A stretch of 64,000 bases of DNA from JAKPQE01 sp041397845 (lineage in GTDB: Bacteria; Pseudomonadota; Alphaproteobacteria; Rhizobiales; JAKPQE01), in assembly GCA_041397845.1 (NCBI GenBank), contig JAWKVW010000005.1:141885-205884 (forward strand), given 5' to 3'. A program made the position numbers and the translations under genes. The notes under the pieces were generated by a model. That model was not told where the DNA came from. It worked only from the letters and a program-made list of their open reading frames with translations, and made no database searches. Below are positions 47,286-57,950 of this stretch, one piece after another (position 1 is the stretch's first letter; the number at the start of each line of letters is the position of its first letter).

Positions 47286-48695
47286 ATGACCACTGCCAAC
47301 GACGTCCTGAAACAGATCAAGGACAATGACGTCAAATACCTCGACCTGCGCTTCAGCGATCCGCGCGGCAAGTTGCAGCACGTCACCATGGACATCTCGC
47401 TCGTCGACGAGGAGATGTTTGCGGAAGGCGTGATGTTCGACGGTTCCTCGATCGCCGGCTGGAAGGCGATCAACGAGTCGGACATGGTGCTGGCGCTCGA
47501 CACCGACACCGCCCACATGGACCCGTTCTTCGCGCAGTCCACGATGGCGATCTTCTGCGACGTGCTCGAGCCGTCGACGGGCGAGGCCTACAACCGCGAC
47601 CCGCGCACGACCGCCAAGAAGGCCGAAGCCTTCGTGAAGTCGTCGGGCGTCGGCGACACCGTGTTCGTCGGCCCGGAAGCCGAGTTCTTCCTGTTTGACG
47701 ACGTGCGCTTCAGCGCCGATCCGTACAACACCGGCTTCAAGCTCGACTCTTCCGAGCTGCCGATCAACATGGGCTCGGAGTACGAGAGCGGCAACCTCGG
47801 CCACCGTCCGCGCACCAAGGGCGGCTACTTCCCGGTTCCGCCGGTCGACAGCGCCCAGGACATCCGCGGCGAGATGCTGACCGTCATGGCGCAGATGGGC
47901 GTCACCGTCGAGAAGCACCACCACGAAGTGGCCGCGGCCCAGCACGAGCTTGGCCTCAAGTTCGACACGCTGACCCGCAACGCCGACAAGCTGCAGATCT
48001 ACAAGTACGTCGTGCACCAGGTTGCCCATGCCTATGGCAAGACCGCGACCTTCATGCCGAAGCCGGTGTTCGGCGACAACGGCTCGGGCATGCACGTGCA
48101 TCAGTCGATCTGGAAGGACGGCAAGCCGACCTTCGCCGGCAACCAGTATGCCGATCTCTCCGAGACCTGCCTTTACTACATCGGCGGTATCCTGAAGCAC
48201 GCCAAGTCGATCAACGCCTTCACCAACCCGACGACCAACTCCTACAAGCGTCTGGTCCCGGGCTACGAGGCTCCGGTTCTGCTCGCCTACTCGGCCCGCA
48301 ACCGTTCGGCTTCCTGCCGTATCCCGTACTCGACCTCGCCGAAGGCGAAGCGCATCGAGATCCGTTTCCCGGATCCGCTGGCCAATCCGTATCTCGGCTT
48401 CACCGCGATGCTGATGGCCGGTCTTGACGGCATCAAGAACAAGATCCATCCGGGCAGCGCCATGGACAAGAACCTCTATGACCTGCCGCCGGAGGAGCTG
48501 AAGGAAATCCCGACCGTCTGCGGCTCGCTGCGTGAGGCGCTCGACTCGCTCGATGCCGACCGCGACTACCTGAAGGCCGGCGGCGTCATGGACGACGACC
48601 AGATCAATGCGTATCTCGAGCTGAAGTGGGAAGAGAACTACCGCTACGAGATGACCCCGCATCCGATCGAGTTCGACATGTACTACTCGTCGTAA
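47286..48695 (+). CDS. glnA: Glutamine synthetase type I
   Basis: The enzyme makes glutamine from glutamate, ammonia and ATP, the main route of ammonium assimilation. It has 469 residues as expected for a dodecameric GSI-beta. Motifs are FDGSSIAGWKAINESDM, VGPEAEFFLFDDV, the putative ATP-binding region KPVFGDNGSGMHVHQSIWKD, and the C-terminal RIPYSTSPKAKRIEIRFPDP. The adenylylation tyrosine is Tyr398 in KNLYDLPPEELKE. It follows glnB and ends with a strong terminator. The SD AAGGGAAG lies just before the ATG. Confidence 0.98.
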   Translation: MTTANDVLKQIKDNDVKYLDLRFSDPRGKLQHVTMDISLVDEEMFAEGVMFDGSSIAGWKAINESDMVLALDTDTAHMDPFFAQSTMAIFCDVLEPSTGEAYNRDPRTTAKKAEAFVKSSGVGDTVFVGPEAEFFLFDDVRFSADPYNTGFKLDSSELPINMGSEYESGNLGHRPRTKGGYFPVPPVDSAQDIRGEMLTVMAQMGVTVEKHHHEVAAAQHELGLKFDTLTRNADKLQIYKYVVHQVAHAYGKTATFMPKPVFGDNGSGMHVHQSIWKDGKPTFAGNQYADLSETCLYYIGGILKHAKSINAFTNPTTNSYKRLVPGYEAPVLLAYSARNRSASCRIPYSTSPKAKRIEIRFPDPLANPYLGFTAMLMAGLDGIKNKIHPGSAMDKNLYDLPPEELKEIPTVCGSLREALDSLDADRDYLKAGGVMDDDQINAYLELKWEENYRYEMTPHPIEFDMYYSS

Positions 48696-48720
48696 TCGCG
48701 ACAGCAGTCATCAATACGAG

Positions 48721-48752
48721 ACGGGGCGCCCTGCGGCGCCCCGTTTTGTTTT
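48721..48752 (+). terminator. Intrinsic terminator of glnA
   Basis: ACGGGGCGCC (48721-48730) and GGCGCCCCGT (48735-48744) pair perfectly with a CTGC loop, followed by TTTTGTTTT, 25 bases after the glnA stop. Confidence 0.9.
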
Positions 48753-49913
48753 GCGATCTCGGTCGCGGCTCGCGCTGCTCCTCGCCCTCAGGCGACAAGG
48801 AAGACGGCGGCGAGCATGACAACGAGCGTCGCACGCTCGACAGCGCGAACCGCGCTCGTGGACAAGCTACTCATACGCAACAACCTTCACTCACCGGAAC
48901 GCGGCAGGAGGCCAACCCGGCAGGCAAAGGATGAGCGACAGGCAGTAAACGTTCCGTATCGCGGCCGGCAATTGCCGGCGCCTGCGCCCTGCCCCATCTA
49001 AAGACGTGAGACCCCGGCAACGGCCGGAGGAGACGGCCGACGCCGCGGCAAACAGGACCGCCGGAGACGAAAAATCGAGAGCCGCCCGTTTGTGCAGTGC
49101 AAGGTTACCGTTCCTAAACCAAGCAGGCGCAAGATTTCAGAAAGTGGATTGACGGACAAGCAAATCAGGTTCACACTTCAAGCAAATCCAGCACGGAGGT
49201 CTACGAAAATGACACCGCCGGAGCAGTTTGGAACACCTCTCTGAGGTCGGATACACGACATGATGAAGGTGAACCTCAAAGGATACATCTGATTTTCTTG
49301 AACGACTGATGGAAATTGACTGGGAGCTCGATAAGTCCGCCAAGGGATATGCGGTTATCGGAGGCTCGCAAGAATGAAGATCGGTCGTACGGACAGGACT
49401 GACCTGATCGGGGCTAGCGTCGGCGCGCAAAGGCGGCCAGACCAAGATTGAATCTCCCCGAACCCAAACAAGCCCCGCGGCCCGGCAACGGCGCGGGGCT
49501 TCCTGTTTGACCCCTCTCCTGCTTTCCTCTCCCCATATCCGGTGCGGGCACGGCCATCGACCATCCGGGCCTTTGTGCGGGCCGTCTGCCTGTGCCCCGT
49601 CTGCTTGTACCGATGCCGCCCTTGCATCGATGCTGCCTCGGAATGCGGCTCGATCGGGCGCTGTTGTCGGGATGCGCCGAGACGGGAGCCGGGCCGACGG
49701 CCTTCCTGGACGGCGGCTGCGGAAAATGACCGGCCGCCGCCATGCCGGCCGCCGGCTTGGCGCCCGCGATTGGCCGCTTGCATGAAGCCCGCTGAAATCA
49801 CCTTGCAGTCAAGGCGGCGCGGCCCCGGTCGGCCGCTCCGGTCAGTTATCCGGATTTCCTGTGGAAGACCCGAACGGGCCCGCGGCTTGCGGCCTCGGGC
49901 CACGGGCTTCGCT
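48753..49913. other. 1.2-kb region without a convincing gene
   Basis: No frame here looks like a real protein of normal size: those longer than 90 codons are rich in Arg, Ser and Gly as expected for shadow frames of GC-rich DNA. A 28-codon minus-strand frame (48788-48874, MSSLSTSAVRAVERATLVVM then LAAVFLVA) has a hydrophobic tail but a poor start signal. 49090-49440 has visibly lower GC, with only broken short frames such as MEIDWELDKSAKGYAVIGG. The left part follows the glnA terminator. Confidence 0.5.
49471..49507 (-). terminator. Hairpin with terminator character in the long intergenic region
   Basis: AGCCCCGCG (49471-49479) and CGCGGGGCT (49492-49500) form a 9-bp stem, with outer CAAACA/TGTTTG arms extending it. 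The T-rich flank on the minus strand (TTGTTT) suits the thioredoxin-fold gene, although that ends 400 bp away. An unseen transcript between the two is possible. Confidence 0.45.
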
Positions 49914-50468
49914 TCAGTCCATCTTCCACTTGATCGAGCAGCCCATGGACGGGATCTGCTCGGCCGGCCCCTTGCCGGTTTCGGCAACGAGGGTCATTGC
50001 CTCGACGAGTTCCGGCCGGGCGCCGGCAGGCGGCGGGTCGCGGCGACCTTCGTCGAGGCGGCCGCGATAGGCGAGCTTCAGGTCGCGGTCATAGCCGAAG
50101 AAATCCGGCGTGCAGACGGCGTCGTAAGCGCGGGCGACCTGCTGCGTCTCGTCGAAGAGATAGGGAAAGGTGAAGCCGCCCGCTTTCGCGAATGGCGCCA
50201 TTTCCGCAAAGGAATCCTCGGGATAGGCAACCGCATCGTTGGAATTGATGGCGACGAGGGAAACGCCCCTTGGCCGCAGCGCGTCGGCGGCGGCGACGAG
50301 GCGGGCGGTGATCGCCTTCACATAGGGGCAGTGATTGCAGATGAAGACGACGACCGTACCGTTCGTTCCGCGCACGTCGGCGAGCGACCAGGTACGGCCG
50401 TCGATGCCCGGCAGGCTGAAATCCGGGGCGGGAATGCCGAGTTCCGGCGGCGGGGGCACGGCGGCCAT
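49914..50468 (-). CDS. Thioredoxin family (AhpC/TSA-like redoxin) protein
   Basis: This 184-residue protein has a redoxin fold: PPPELGIPAPDFSLPGIDGR, then the active-site segment VVVFICNHCPYVKAITARLV with a CxxC (CNHC) pair, SLVAINSNDAVAYPEDSFAE, and the cis-proline region YDAVCTPDFFGYDRDLKLAY. Proteins with the CNHCPYV motif are annotated as thioredoxin-family thiol-disulfide exchange proteins. No signal peptide is seen, so it is probably cytoplasmic. It lies divergently from parE, 202 bp away. The exact substrate is unknown. Confidence 0.88.
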   Translation of the reverse strand: MAAVPPPPELGIPAPDFSLPGIDGRTWSLADVRGTNGTVVVFICNHCPYVKAITARLVAAADALRPRGVSLVAINSNDAVAYPEDSFAEMAPFAKAGGFTFPYLFDETQQVARAYDAVCTPDFFGYDRDLKLAYRGRLDEGRRDPPPAGARPELVEAMTLVAETGKGPAEQIPSMGCSIKWKMD

Positions 50469-50670
50469 GGGACGTCTCCTCAGGTCTTGCGCGGCGCGGG
50501 TGCGCCGACGCGCTTTAAACGATTGTCGCGGCGTCTGGCGCCCCGTTCAAGCGAACATTCCGCGAACCCGGCGGGTCGCGCCGGGGCGGCGACCATGGCA
50601 ATATGGGGCGCTTCCGGTGATTCGGGAGGCTATCTCGTTCAGTTGACACGCAACGTTCGCTGCAGGGCTC

Positions 50671-52722
<2,052 letters not shown>

Positions 52723-52749
52723 TCCCCTGCCCGGCCGGCGCGCTCGCGA

Positions 52750-53232
52750 TCAGACGCGAAAGGGCAGGACGTCGCCGATCATATGAATGACGCCGTTCGC
52801 GGAGCGATAGCTTTCGCCGGACAGCGGCACGCCGTCGACGGTCGCAGGCATCGTCGTGCCGCAGACAGCGACGGTGTCGCCCCAAAGCGTCGGCAAATTG
52901 CGCCAGATGCCGGCGAAATCCCGGACCGAATGGCTGCCCAGGATGAAATGGCGGGTCAGGAAACCGACGAGGTGGCTGTGCGCGTCCGGATGGCAGAGGC
53001 TTTCCAGCAAGCCGACGGGCAGCCGGGAAAGAGCCGTGTCGGACGGCACGAACAGCGTCAGCGGTCCCGGCCGCGACAGGGTCGCGCAAAGGCCGCCGGC
53101 CTTCAGAAGGTCGACAAAGGCCGTCGCCGAAACGATCTCCGCCAGTGCCTCGACCAGATTGCAGTCGGCGCACACGCGCGATTGTTTCCTGGCAACAGCA
53201 CGTGTTGCGCCATGATAGCGCCAAGAAAACAT
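52750..53232 (-). CDS. Fasciclin (FAS1) domain protein
   Basis: The 160-residue product is almost entirely one FAS1 domain (about residues 24-158). The H1 motif appears as GPLTLFVPSDTALSRLPVGL and the H2 region as RHFILGSHSV, ending with SANGVIHMIGDVLPF. Bacterial FAS1 proteins are usually exported adhesion-like proteins, but no signal peptide is visible from this start (MFSWRYHGATRAVARKQSRV). The basic N-terminus could be cytoplasmic, or the start may be elsewhere. The gene faces away from the secreted protein gene at 53437, with a 204-bp AT-rich divergent promoter region between them. Confidence 0.85.
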   Translation of the reverse strand: MFSWRYHGATRAVARKQSRVCADCNLVEALAEIVSATAFVDLLKAGGLCATLSRPGPLTLFVPSDTALSRLPVGLLESLCHPDAHSHLVGFLTRHFILGSHSVRDFAGIWRNLPTLWGDTVAVCGTTMPATVDGVPLSGESYRSANGVIHMIGDVLPFRV

Positions 53233-53436
53233 TGCCGGCTTCCTTCTTGTTATTCTTTGCTATTGGGAATTATTACGAGTTCTCATACACCATGGATCAG
53301 ACCAGCGAAATCGACTTTAGTCTAACCCAGGCACCCGCGGCCGCATTTTAGTCAACAGGGTAAAAAAAGCCTATCTTGCTGTTTTTCCATGTTTTCGTGT
53401 AGCGTTCCCGACGCTGGAAGAGACGGGAGGGGGATC

Positions 53437-53880
53437 TTGAGAAAAATAACGAAGTGTCTTGCTGCCGCAGTGATCTTGTTACAAACAGCGGCGCTTCCAC
53501 TTGCCGATACGGCAAGTGACATGGTCGGCGCGGTTGCGCCGGCGGTGTCGGATGTCAGGCTGGTCGGCGAGTGGAGCGCGGGCGACACGAGCGGCGTCTA
53601 TCGCGTCGTCATCGTCAGCGATCCGGATGCCGGGGGCACGTCCCGTCTCTTCGTGCAGTGGATGAAGACGGCCGAGCCCGCCCCGACCGTCGACAAGTCG
53701 GTCGAGATCGCCGAACTCGGGCAGCTTGGCGTCGTCGTGTTCGATTTCACCTATGAGAGCGACAACGAGGGCCTGTCGCTGTTCATCGATGCCTTCGACC
53801 CTGCGAACGGTTCGGAAGCGGCCTACGAGCTGTTCCTGAAGGCGCCGGACGACTACCTCTTCCAGCCGATCAGCAACTGA
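53437..53880 (+). CDS. Hypothetical secreted protein
   Basis: This is not a recognised family. A TTG start at 53437 is chosen because a strong Shine-Dalgarno (GGGAGGGGG) lies a few bases upstream and the product then begins with a good signal peptide: (L/M)RKITKCLAAAVILLQTAA, cleaved around LPLADTASD. An ATG 16 codons upstream would bury that signal behind a polar leader. The mature protein of about 120 residues contains VRLVGEWSAGDTSGVYRVVI and GGTSRLFVQWMKTAEPAPTV and is acidic and beta-rich, likely periplasmic. It ends six bases before the opposing alpha/beta hydrolase stop. Confidence 0.65.
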   Translation: MRKITKCLAAAVILLQTAALPLADTASDMVGAVAPAVSDVRLVGEWSAGDTSGVYRVVIVSDPDAGGTSRLFVQWMKTAEPAPTVDKSVEIAELGQLGVVVFDFTYESDNEGLSLFIDAFDPANGSEAAYELFLKAPDDYLFQPISN

Positions 53881-53886
53881 GCCGGT

Positions 53887-54579
53887 TCAGGCGAGCCAAT
53901 CGACAAGGGCGGCCGAGACCGCGTCCGGCCGTTCGATCGTCGAGAGGTGGCCGGCCTCGGGGATGACCGCCAGCCGGCTGCCGCGAATGCCCCTGTGCAT
54001 GATCATCGCGTCTTCCAGCGGCGTCAGGCGGTCGCCCTCGCCGACGAGCACCAGCGTCGGACATTTGATCGCCGCCAGAAGCGGCACCGAATCCGGCCGG
54101 CCCATGATCGCCGTCACCTGGCGGATGAAGGCTTCCGCCCCGGTTTCCTCGGCCATCTGACGGACGATGGCCTTGAGGCCGACATCGCCGGCGCGATCCT
54201 CGTGCACCAGCATCGGGTATTGCAGATCGGGGATTTCGTCGAATCTCCCGCCCCGGACCATTTCGATCTGGGCGAGGCGGGCCGCCGTGCGCTCCTCTGT
54301 GTCCGGCCTGGCGGTCGTGTCGAGCAGCGCCAGACGGGTGACCCGCCCCGGGGCGCCGCGCAGGATCTCGAATGCGACATAGCCGCCCATGGAGAGCCCG
54401 GCGAGCGCGAATTTCGGCGGTGCATCGGCAAGGATGGCGGCGGCGAGCGCGGAAACGGTGTTGTGGCCGCGATGATCGGCGACTTCCATGGCGCGGCCGC
54501 CGCCGAGGGCGACAATCTGGTCGCTCCACAGCCGGGCGGTGCAGTTCAACCCCGGAACGAGCACGAGCGGTTCGGTCAT
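53887..54579 (-). CDS. Alpha/beta fold hydrolase
   Basis: A 230-residue cytoplasmic hydrolase starting MTEPLVLVPGLNCTARLWSD. The nucleophile elbow is GLSMGGYVAFEI (Ser in GLSMGG), the acid is likely in VLVGEGDRLTPLEDA and the histidine in IPEAGHLSTIERPDAV. The start is set by the SD GAGGAAG just upstream; the longer frame lacks one. The sequence resembles MenH/PcaD-like esterases, but the substrate cannot be told. It converges with the secreted protein gene and is divergent from the DEAD-box helicase gene. Confidence 0.88.
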   Translation of the reverse strand: MTEPLVLVPGLNCTARLWSDQIVALGGGRAMEVADHRGHNTVSALAAAILADAPPKFALAGLSMGGYVAFEILRGAPGRVTRLALLDTTARPDTEERTAARLAQIEMVRGGRFDEIPDLQYPMLVHEDRAGDVGLKAIVRQMAEETGAEAFIRQVTAIMGRPDSVPLLAAIKCPTLVLVGEGDRLTPLEDAMIMHRGIRGSRLAVIPEAGHLSTIERPDAVSAALVDWLA

Positions 54580-54737
54580 CGCTTCCTCCCTCTTTGCCGG
54601 GCATTTCCCCGCGGAACACCAGCGTATCATTGACAAAGCCGTGGGCAATCGTATGGTGCCCCGGCATCATCAAAAATCGACCGGATTGCCGTGACCTTCC
54701 GGCGAACGGATGGATCAGGACACACGTCCCTACCGGC

Positions 54738-56255
54738 ATGAGCTTCGACAAACTCGGACTTAGCGAAAAGGTCCTCGCCGCTGTTGCGGCCAGTGGCTAC
54801 ACCAATCCTACTCCGATCCAGGAGCAGGCGATCCCCCACGTCCTCGAGCGGCGCGACATTGTCGGCATCGCCCAGACCGGCACCGGCAAGACGGCGTCGT
54901 TTGTGCTGCCGATGCTGACGCTGCTGGAGAGCGGCCGGGCGCGGGCGCGCATGCCGCGCACGCTGATCCTCGAGCCGACGCGAGAGCTCGCCGCCCAGGT
55001 CGAGAAGAACTTCATCACCTATGGCGCGCAGCACAAATACAATGTGGCGCTGCTCATCGGCGGTGTTTCGTTCGACGAGCAGGACCGCAAGCTGACGCGC
55101 GGCGCCGATGTGCTGATCGCGACGCCGGGCCGGCTGCTCGATCATTTCGAGCGCGGCAGGCTGCTTCTGACCGGCGTCGAGATCCTCGTCATCGACGAGG
55201 GCGACCGGATGCTCGACATGGGCTTCATTCCGGACATCGAGCGAATCTGCAAGCTCATCCCGTTCACGCGCCAGACCCTGTTCTTCTCGGCGACGATGCC
55301 GCCGGAAATCCAGCGTCTCGCCGATGCATTCCTGCAGGCGCCGGTCAAGATCGAGGTGGCGCGGCAGGCGTCGATGGCGACGACCGTCACGCATTTCCTC
55401 ACCGGATCGCGGCGCGAGCCGCATTTCAAGCGGCAGACCCTGCGCTCGCTCATCCGCGATGCGGAGAACCTGAAGAACGCCATTGTCTTCTGCAATCGCA
55501 AGCGCGACGTCGCGACCGTGTTCCGCTCGCTCGAGCGGCACGAGTTCAATGTCGGCGCCCTGCACGGCGACATGGACCAGCACGCCCGCATGGCGACGCT
55601 CGGCAAGTTCCGGGAAGGCGAGATCACCCTGCTCGTTGCCTCCGACGTCGCGGCACGCGGCCTCGACATTCCCGATGTCAGCCATGTCTTCAACTATGAT
55701 GTGCCGACTCACGCCGAGGATTATGTGCACCGCGTCGGCCGCACCGGCCGCGCCGGCCGCAGCGGCACGGCGTTCACCATCGTGACGCCAGACGAGAAGA
55801 AATACGTCTCGGCGATCGAAAAGCTGATCGGCAAGGAAATCGTCTGGTCGAGCGAAATGCCGAGCGAAAGCGACGGCGAGGCCGGCGAAGAGCGGCCGCG
55901 CAACGATCGGCGGCGCGACCGCCGGCCGGCGAAGCGCAGTGGCGGCCGCGGCAAAGCGTCCGCGCCGGCAGCCGAGCCGGCGACGGATGCCGCTTCGGAA
56001 AGGGCGCCTGAGCGGGCCCCAGAACGGGCCCCGGCACCGAAGCCGGCGCCGGTCGAGCGGCAGCCCGCCAAAGCCGCAGAGCGGCCGGTCGAGCGCCCTG
56101 CCCCGCGCCCGTCCAACGATCAGTCGCAAAATTCGCGGCGCGACCGGAACCGCCGGGATCGCGGCGGCGATCGCGAGCCGCCGGTGGTCGGGCTTGGCGA
56201 TCACGTGCCGGCCTTCCTGCTCAGGCCGGTTCGACCGGCCAAGACAGACGAGTGA
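54738..56255 (+). CDS. DEAD-box ATP-dependent RNA helicase with DEGD motif II
   Basis: This 505-residue RNA helicase probably acts in ribosome assembly or cold adaptation. The core (1-375) has Q motif YTNPTPIQEQAIPHVLE, Walker A AQTGTGKTASFVLP, motif Ia PTRELAAQ, motif Ib TPGR, motif III FSAT, motif V VASDVAARGLDIPDVSHVF and motif VI HRVGRTGRAGRSGTA. Motif II reads VIDEGDRMLDMGF, so the usual DEAD is DEGD. The C-terminal tail (about 400-490) is a basic, repeat-rich low-complexity region (RAPERAPERAPAPKPAP, RRDRNRRDRGGDRE), typical of RhlE-like proteins. The Shine-Dalgarno is poor; the ATG fits the family N-terminus MSFDKLGLSE. Confidence 0.95.
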   Translation: MSFDKLGLSEKVLAAVAASGYTNPTPIQEQAIPHVLERRDIVGIAQTGTGKTASFVLPMLTLLESGRARARMPRTLILEPTRELAAQVEKNFITYGAQHKYNVALLIGGVSFDEQDRKLTRGADVLIATPGRLLDHFERGRLLLTGVEILVIDEGDRMLDMGFIPDIERICKLIPFTRQTLFFSATMPPEIQRLADAFLQAPVKIEVARQASMATTVTHFLTGSRREPHFKRQTLRSLIRDAENLKNAIVFCNRKRDVATVFRSLERHEFNVGALHGDMDQHARMATLGKFREGEITLLVASDVAARGLDIPDVSHVFNYDVPTHAEDYVHRVGRTGRAGRSGTAFTIVTPDEKKYVSAIEKLIGKEIVWSSEMPSESDGEAGEERPRNDRRRDRRPAKRSGGRGKASAPAAEPATDAASERAPERAPERAPAPKPAPVERQPAKAAERPVERPAPRPSNDQSQNSRRDRNRRDRGGDREPPVVGLGDHVPAFLLRPVRPAKTDE

Positions 56256-56260
56256 GTTCT

Positions 56261-56284
56261 GGGGCGCTTCCGGCGCCCCTTTTC
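56261..56284 (+). terminator. Intrinsic terminator of the DEAD-box helicase gene
   Basis: GGGGCGC (56261-56267) and GCGCCCC (56273-56279) form a perfect stem around TTCCG, followed by TTTT, six bases after the stop codon. Confidence 0.88.
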
Positions 56285-56447
56285 ATAAAAGATGCGGCAT
56301 CGCAGAAAGTTTTAGTCGATTCGGTATTTTTAACCGTGCGTTCACGGCTTTCCCGCACTTTCCATTACGAGCGTTCACTCGACCGCGCCGCCGCACCCGT
56401 GTGACCGGGGGTTTAGGCACGATCAGGATGACGCCGAGGGGAACGAG

Positions 56448-57494
56448 ATGCTCGACGCGACCGAACTCAAAAGAACCTTGTCCTACGCCGAGAATGCGCT
56501 CGGCCAGCTTAAGGTGAGCGAGCTACCCGCGTATCCGCGGAACTATGAGCTCTGGTACACCTACGCGGCCGGCTTCAATCACGAGCTGAACAAGGCGATC
56601 AACGAGATCCTGCGCGCCCGCGGCAAGTTGACGAACGAAGAAGTCAACAAGCTCTACGACAAGTACCTGTCGCCGATGAAGGTCAGCGACCGGGTCGAGC
56701 AGGTCAGCACGCGCATGTCGGACGAGGTCACGGAGATCCTCGCCCTCGTCGAATCGGCGCTTGGTGACACCCTCACCTTCAACCAGTCCCTGCGTGGCGC
56801 AACCAAGCAGTTGTCGCGCACCGAGGACCGGGACGCGATCAAGGCGATCGTCGCCGATCTCATCAAGACGACCAAGGACGTCGAGGCGAACAACCGCAAG
56901 CTCGAAGGCAAGCTTGCCGATTCGAAGCGCCAGATCGACGAACTGCAGCAGAATCTCGAGGCGATCCGCTTCGAATCGCTGACCGACCCGCTGACGACGC
57001 TGGCCAACCGCAAGTGCTTCGACCTGTCGATCGATCGCGAACTGGCGCAGGCGAGCGAGACCGGCGAGCCGCTGTCGCTGCTGCTGACCGACATCGACCA
57101 TTTCAAGAAGTTCAACGACACCTGGGGTCACCAGACCGGCGATCAGGTGCTGCGCCTCGTGGCGCTGGCGCTGAAGCAGAACGTCAAGGGCCGGGACGTC
57201 GCGTGCCGCTATGGCGGCGAGGAATTCGCGGTGATCCTGCCGAAGACCAATTCCGAGCAGGCCGTCGCCGTTGCCGAGCACATCCGCACGGCGGTGATGT
57301 CGAAGGAACTGGTGAAGCGCTCCACCGGCGAGAACCTCGGCCGGATCACGATCTCGATCGGCGCAGCCACCTTCCGCGAGGGCGACACCGTGCAATCGCT
57401 GATCGAACGGTCGGATAGCTGCCTCTATGCCGCCAAGCGCGGCGGCCGCAACATGACCAAGAGCGACGCCGACGATATCGAAGTGGCGGCCTGA
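56448..57494 (+). CDS. Diguanylate cyclase (GGDEF domain protein)
   Basis: The enzyme makes cyclic di-GMP from two GTP. It has 348 residues and no membrane helix. The N-terminal 130 residues (MLDATELKRTLSYAENALGQ onward) form a helical domain of a type often found in Rhizobiales cyclases, followed by a predicted coiled coil (about 135-175, DLIKTTKDVEANNRKLEGKL). The GGDEF domain starts at LTDPLTTLANRKCFDLSIDR, with LLTDIDHFKKFNDTWGHQTG and the catalytic GGEEF in CRYGGEEFAVILP. The position of the inhibitory RxxD site carries KGRD, so product inhibition may be weak. The signal sensed is unknown. Confidence 0.95.
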   Translation: MLDATELKRTLSYAENALGQLKVSELPAYPRNYELWYTYAAGFNHELNKAINEILRARGKLTNEEVNKLYDKYLSPMKVSDRVEQVSTRMSDEVTEILALVESALGDTLTFNQSLRGATKQLSRTEDRDAIKAIVADLIKTTKDVEANNRKLEGKLADSKRQIDELQQNLEAIRFESLTDPLTTLANRKCFDLSIDRELAQASETGEPLSLLLTDIDHFKKFNDTWGHQTGDQVLRLVALALKQNVKGRDVACRYGGEEFAVILPKTNSEQAVAVAEHIRTAVMSKELVKRSTGENLGRITISIGAATFREGDTVQSLIERSDSCLYAAKRGGRNMTKSDADDIEVAA

Positions 57495-57516
57495 GCCGTC
57501 ACCGGACCGATTTGCC

Positions 57517-57543
57517 AAAAGGCCGCCTTCGGGCGGTTTTTTG
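57517..57543 (+). terminator. Intrinsic terminator of the diguanylate cyclase gene
   Basis: CCGCC-TTCG-GGCGG (57523-57536) with flanking AAAA and TTTTTT; a UUCG tetraloop stem. It is compact and overlaps the end of the opposing TfoX gene, so it may serve both strands. Confidence 0.88.
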
Positions 57544-57915
57544 CTATCCGGCCTTCCCTGGTCTCGCGCCCTTCGGCTTTTTCTGCTTGCCGGCGCTCGC
57601 CCGGAGCGCAACGGCATAGGCGTCCGCCGCCCATTGCCGGAACTCGTCCGGCTCGTCGAACAATCGTTCCGGCGCCTTCCAGTATGACATGGTGACGGTG
57701 CGACCCTTGCCCTCGTAGACGAAAGGACCGCAGCCCTCGGCCTCGAAGGCCGGGATCGTCGTCTCGTCGGCCTTGAAATGAAGGACGTCATAAGCCACGA
57801 GGGCGAACATCAGCTCGCCCTTGAAGACGCCGAGGCCGCCGAACATCCGCTTGATGCGGATATCGCCGAGCGGGGCGAACTGCTCCAGCAGGAATGCGTC
57901 GAACTCGTTGGTCAT
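57544..57915 (-). CDS. TfoX N-terminal domain protein
   Basis: A 123-residue protein with the TfoX_N fold (residues 1-100): MTNEFDAFLLEQFAPLGDIR, IKRMFGGLGVFKGELMFALV, LHFKADETTIPAFEAEGCGP, VTMSYWKAPERLFDEPDEF. TfoX/Sxy proteins regulate competence in gammaproteobacteria, but short versions with only this domain are common in alphaproteobacteria and their role is unknown. The C-terminus is lysine-rich (GKQKKPKGARPGKAG). A strong GGGAGGGGG precedes the ATG. It is 35 bp after tenA on the same strand. Confidence 0.9.
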   Translation of the reverse strand: MTNEFDAFLLEQFAPLGDIRIKRMFGGLGVFKGELMFALVAYDVLHFKADETTIPAFEAEGCGPFVYEGKGRTVTMSYWKAPERLFDEPDEFRQWAADAYAVALRASAGKQKKPKGARPGKAG

Positions 57916-57950
57916 GCCCCCTCCCCGCGGTCCGTCACGTCAACAGGCGC

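Noticed and set aside
49355..49987. A 210-codon minus-strand frame in the gap before the thioredoxin-fold gene
   Set aside because: It is extremely rich in Arg, Gly and Ser, overlaps the start of the terminator-like hairpin and the end of the real gene, and shows no domain.
50637..50658. LexA box upstream of parE (two GTTC motifs)
   Set aside because: The two GTTC copies are 14 bases apart rather than the 7 required by the alphaproteobacterial SOS box.
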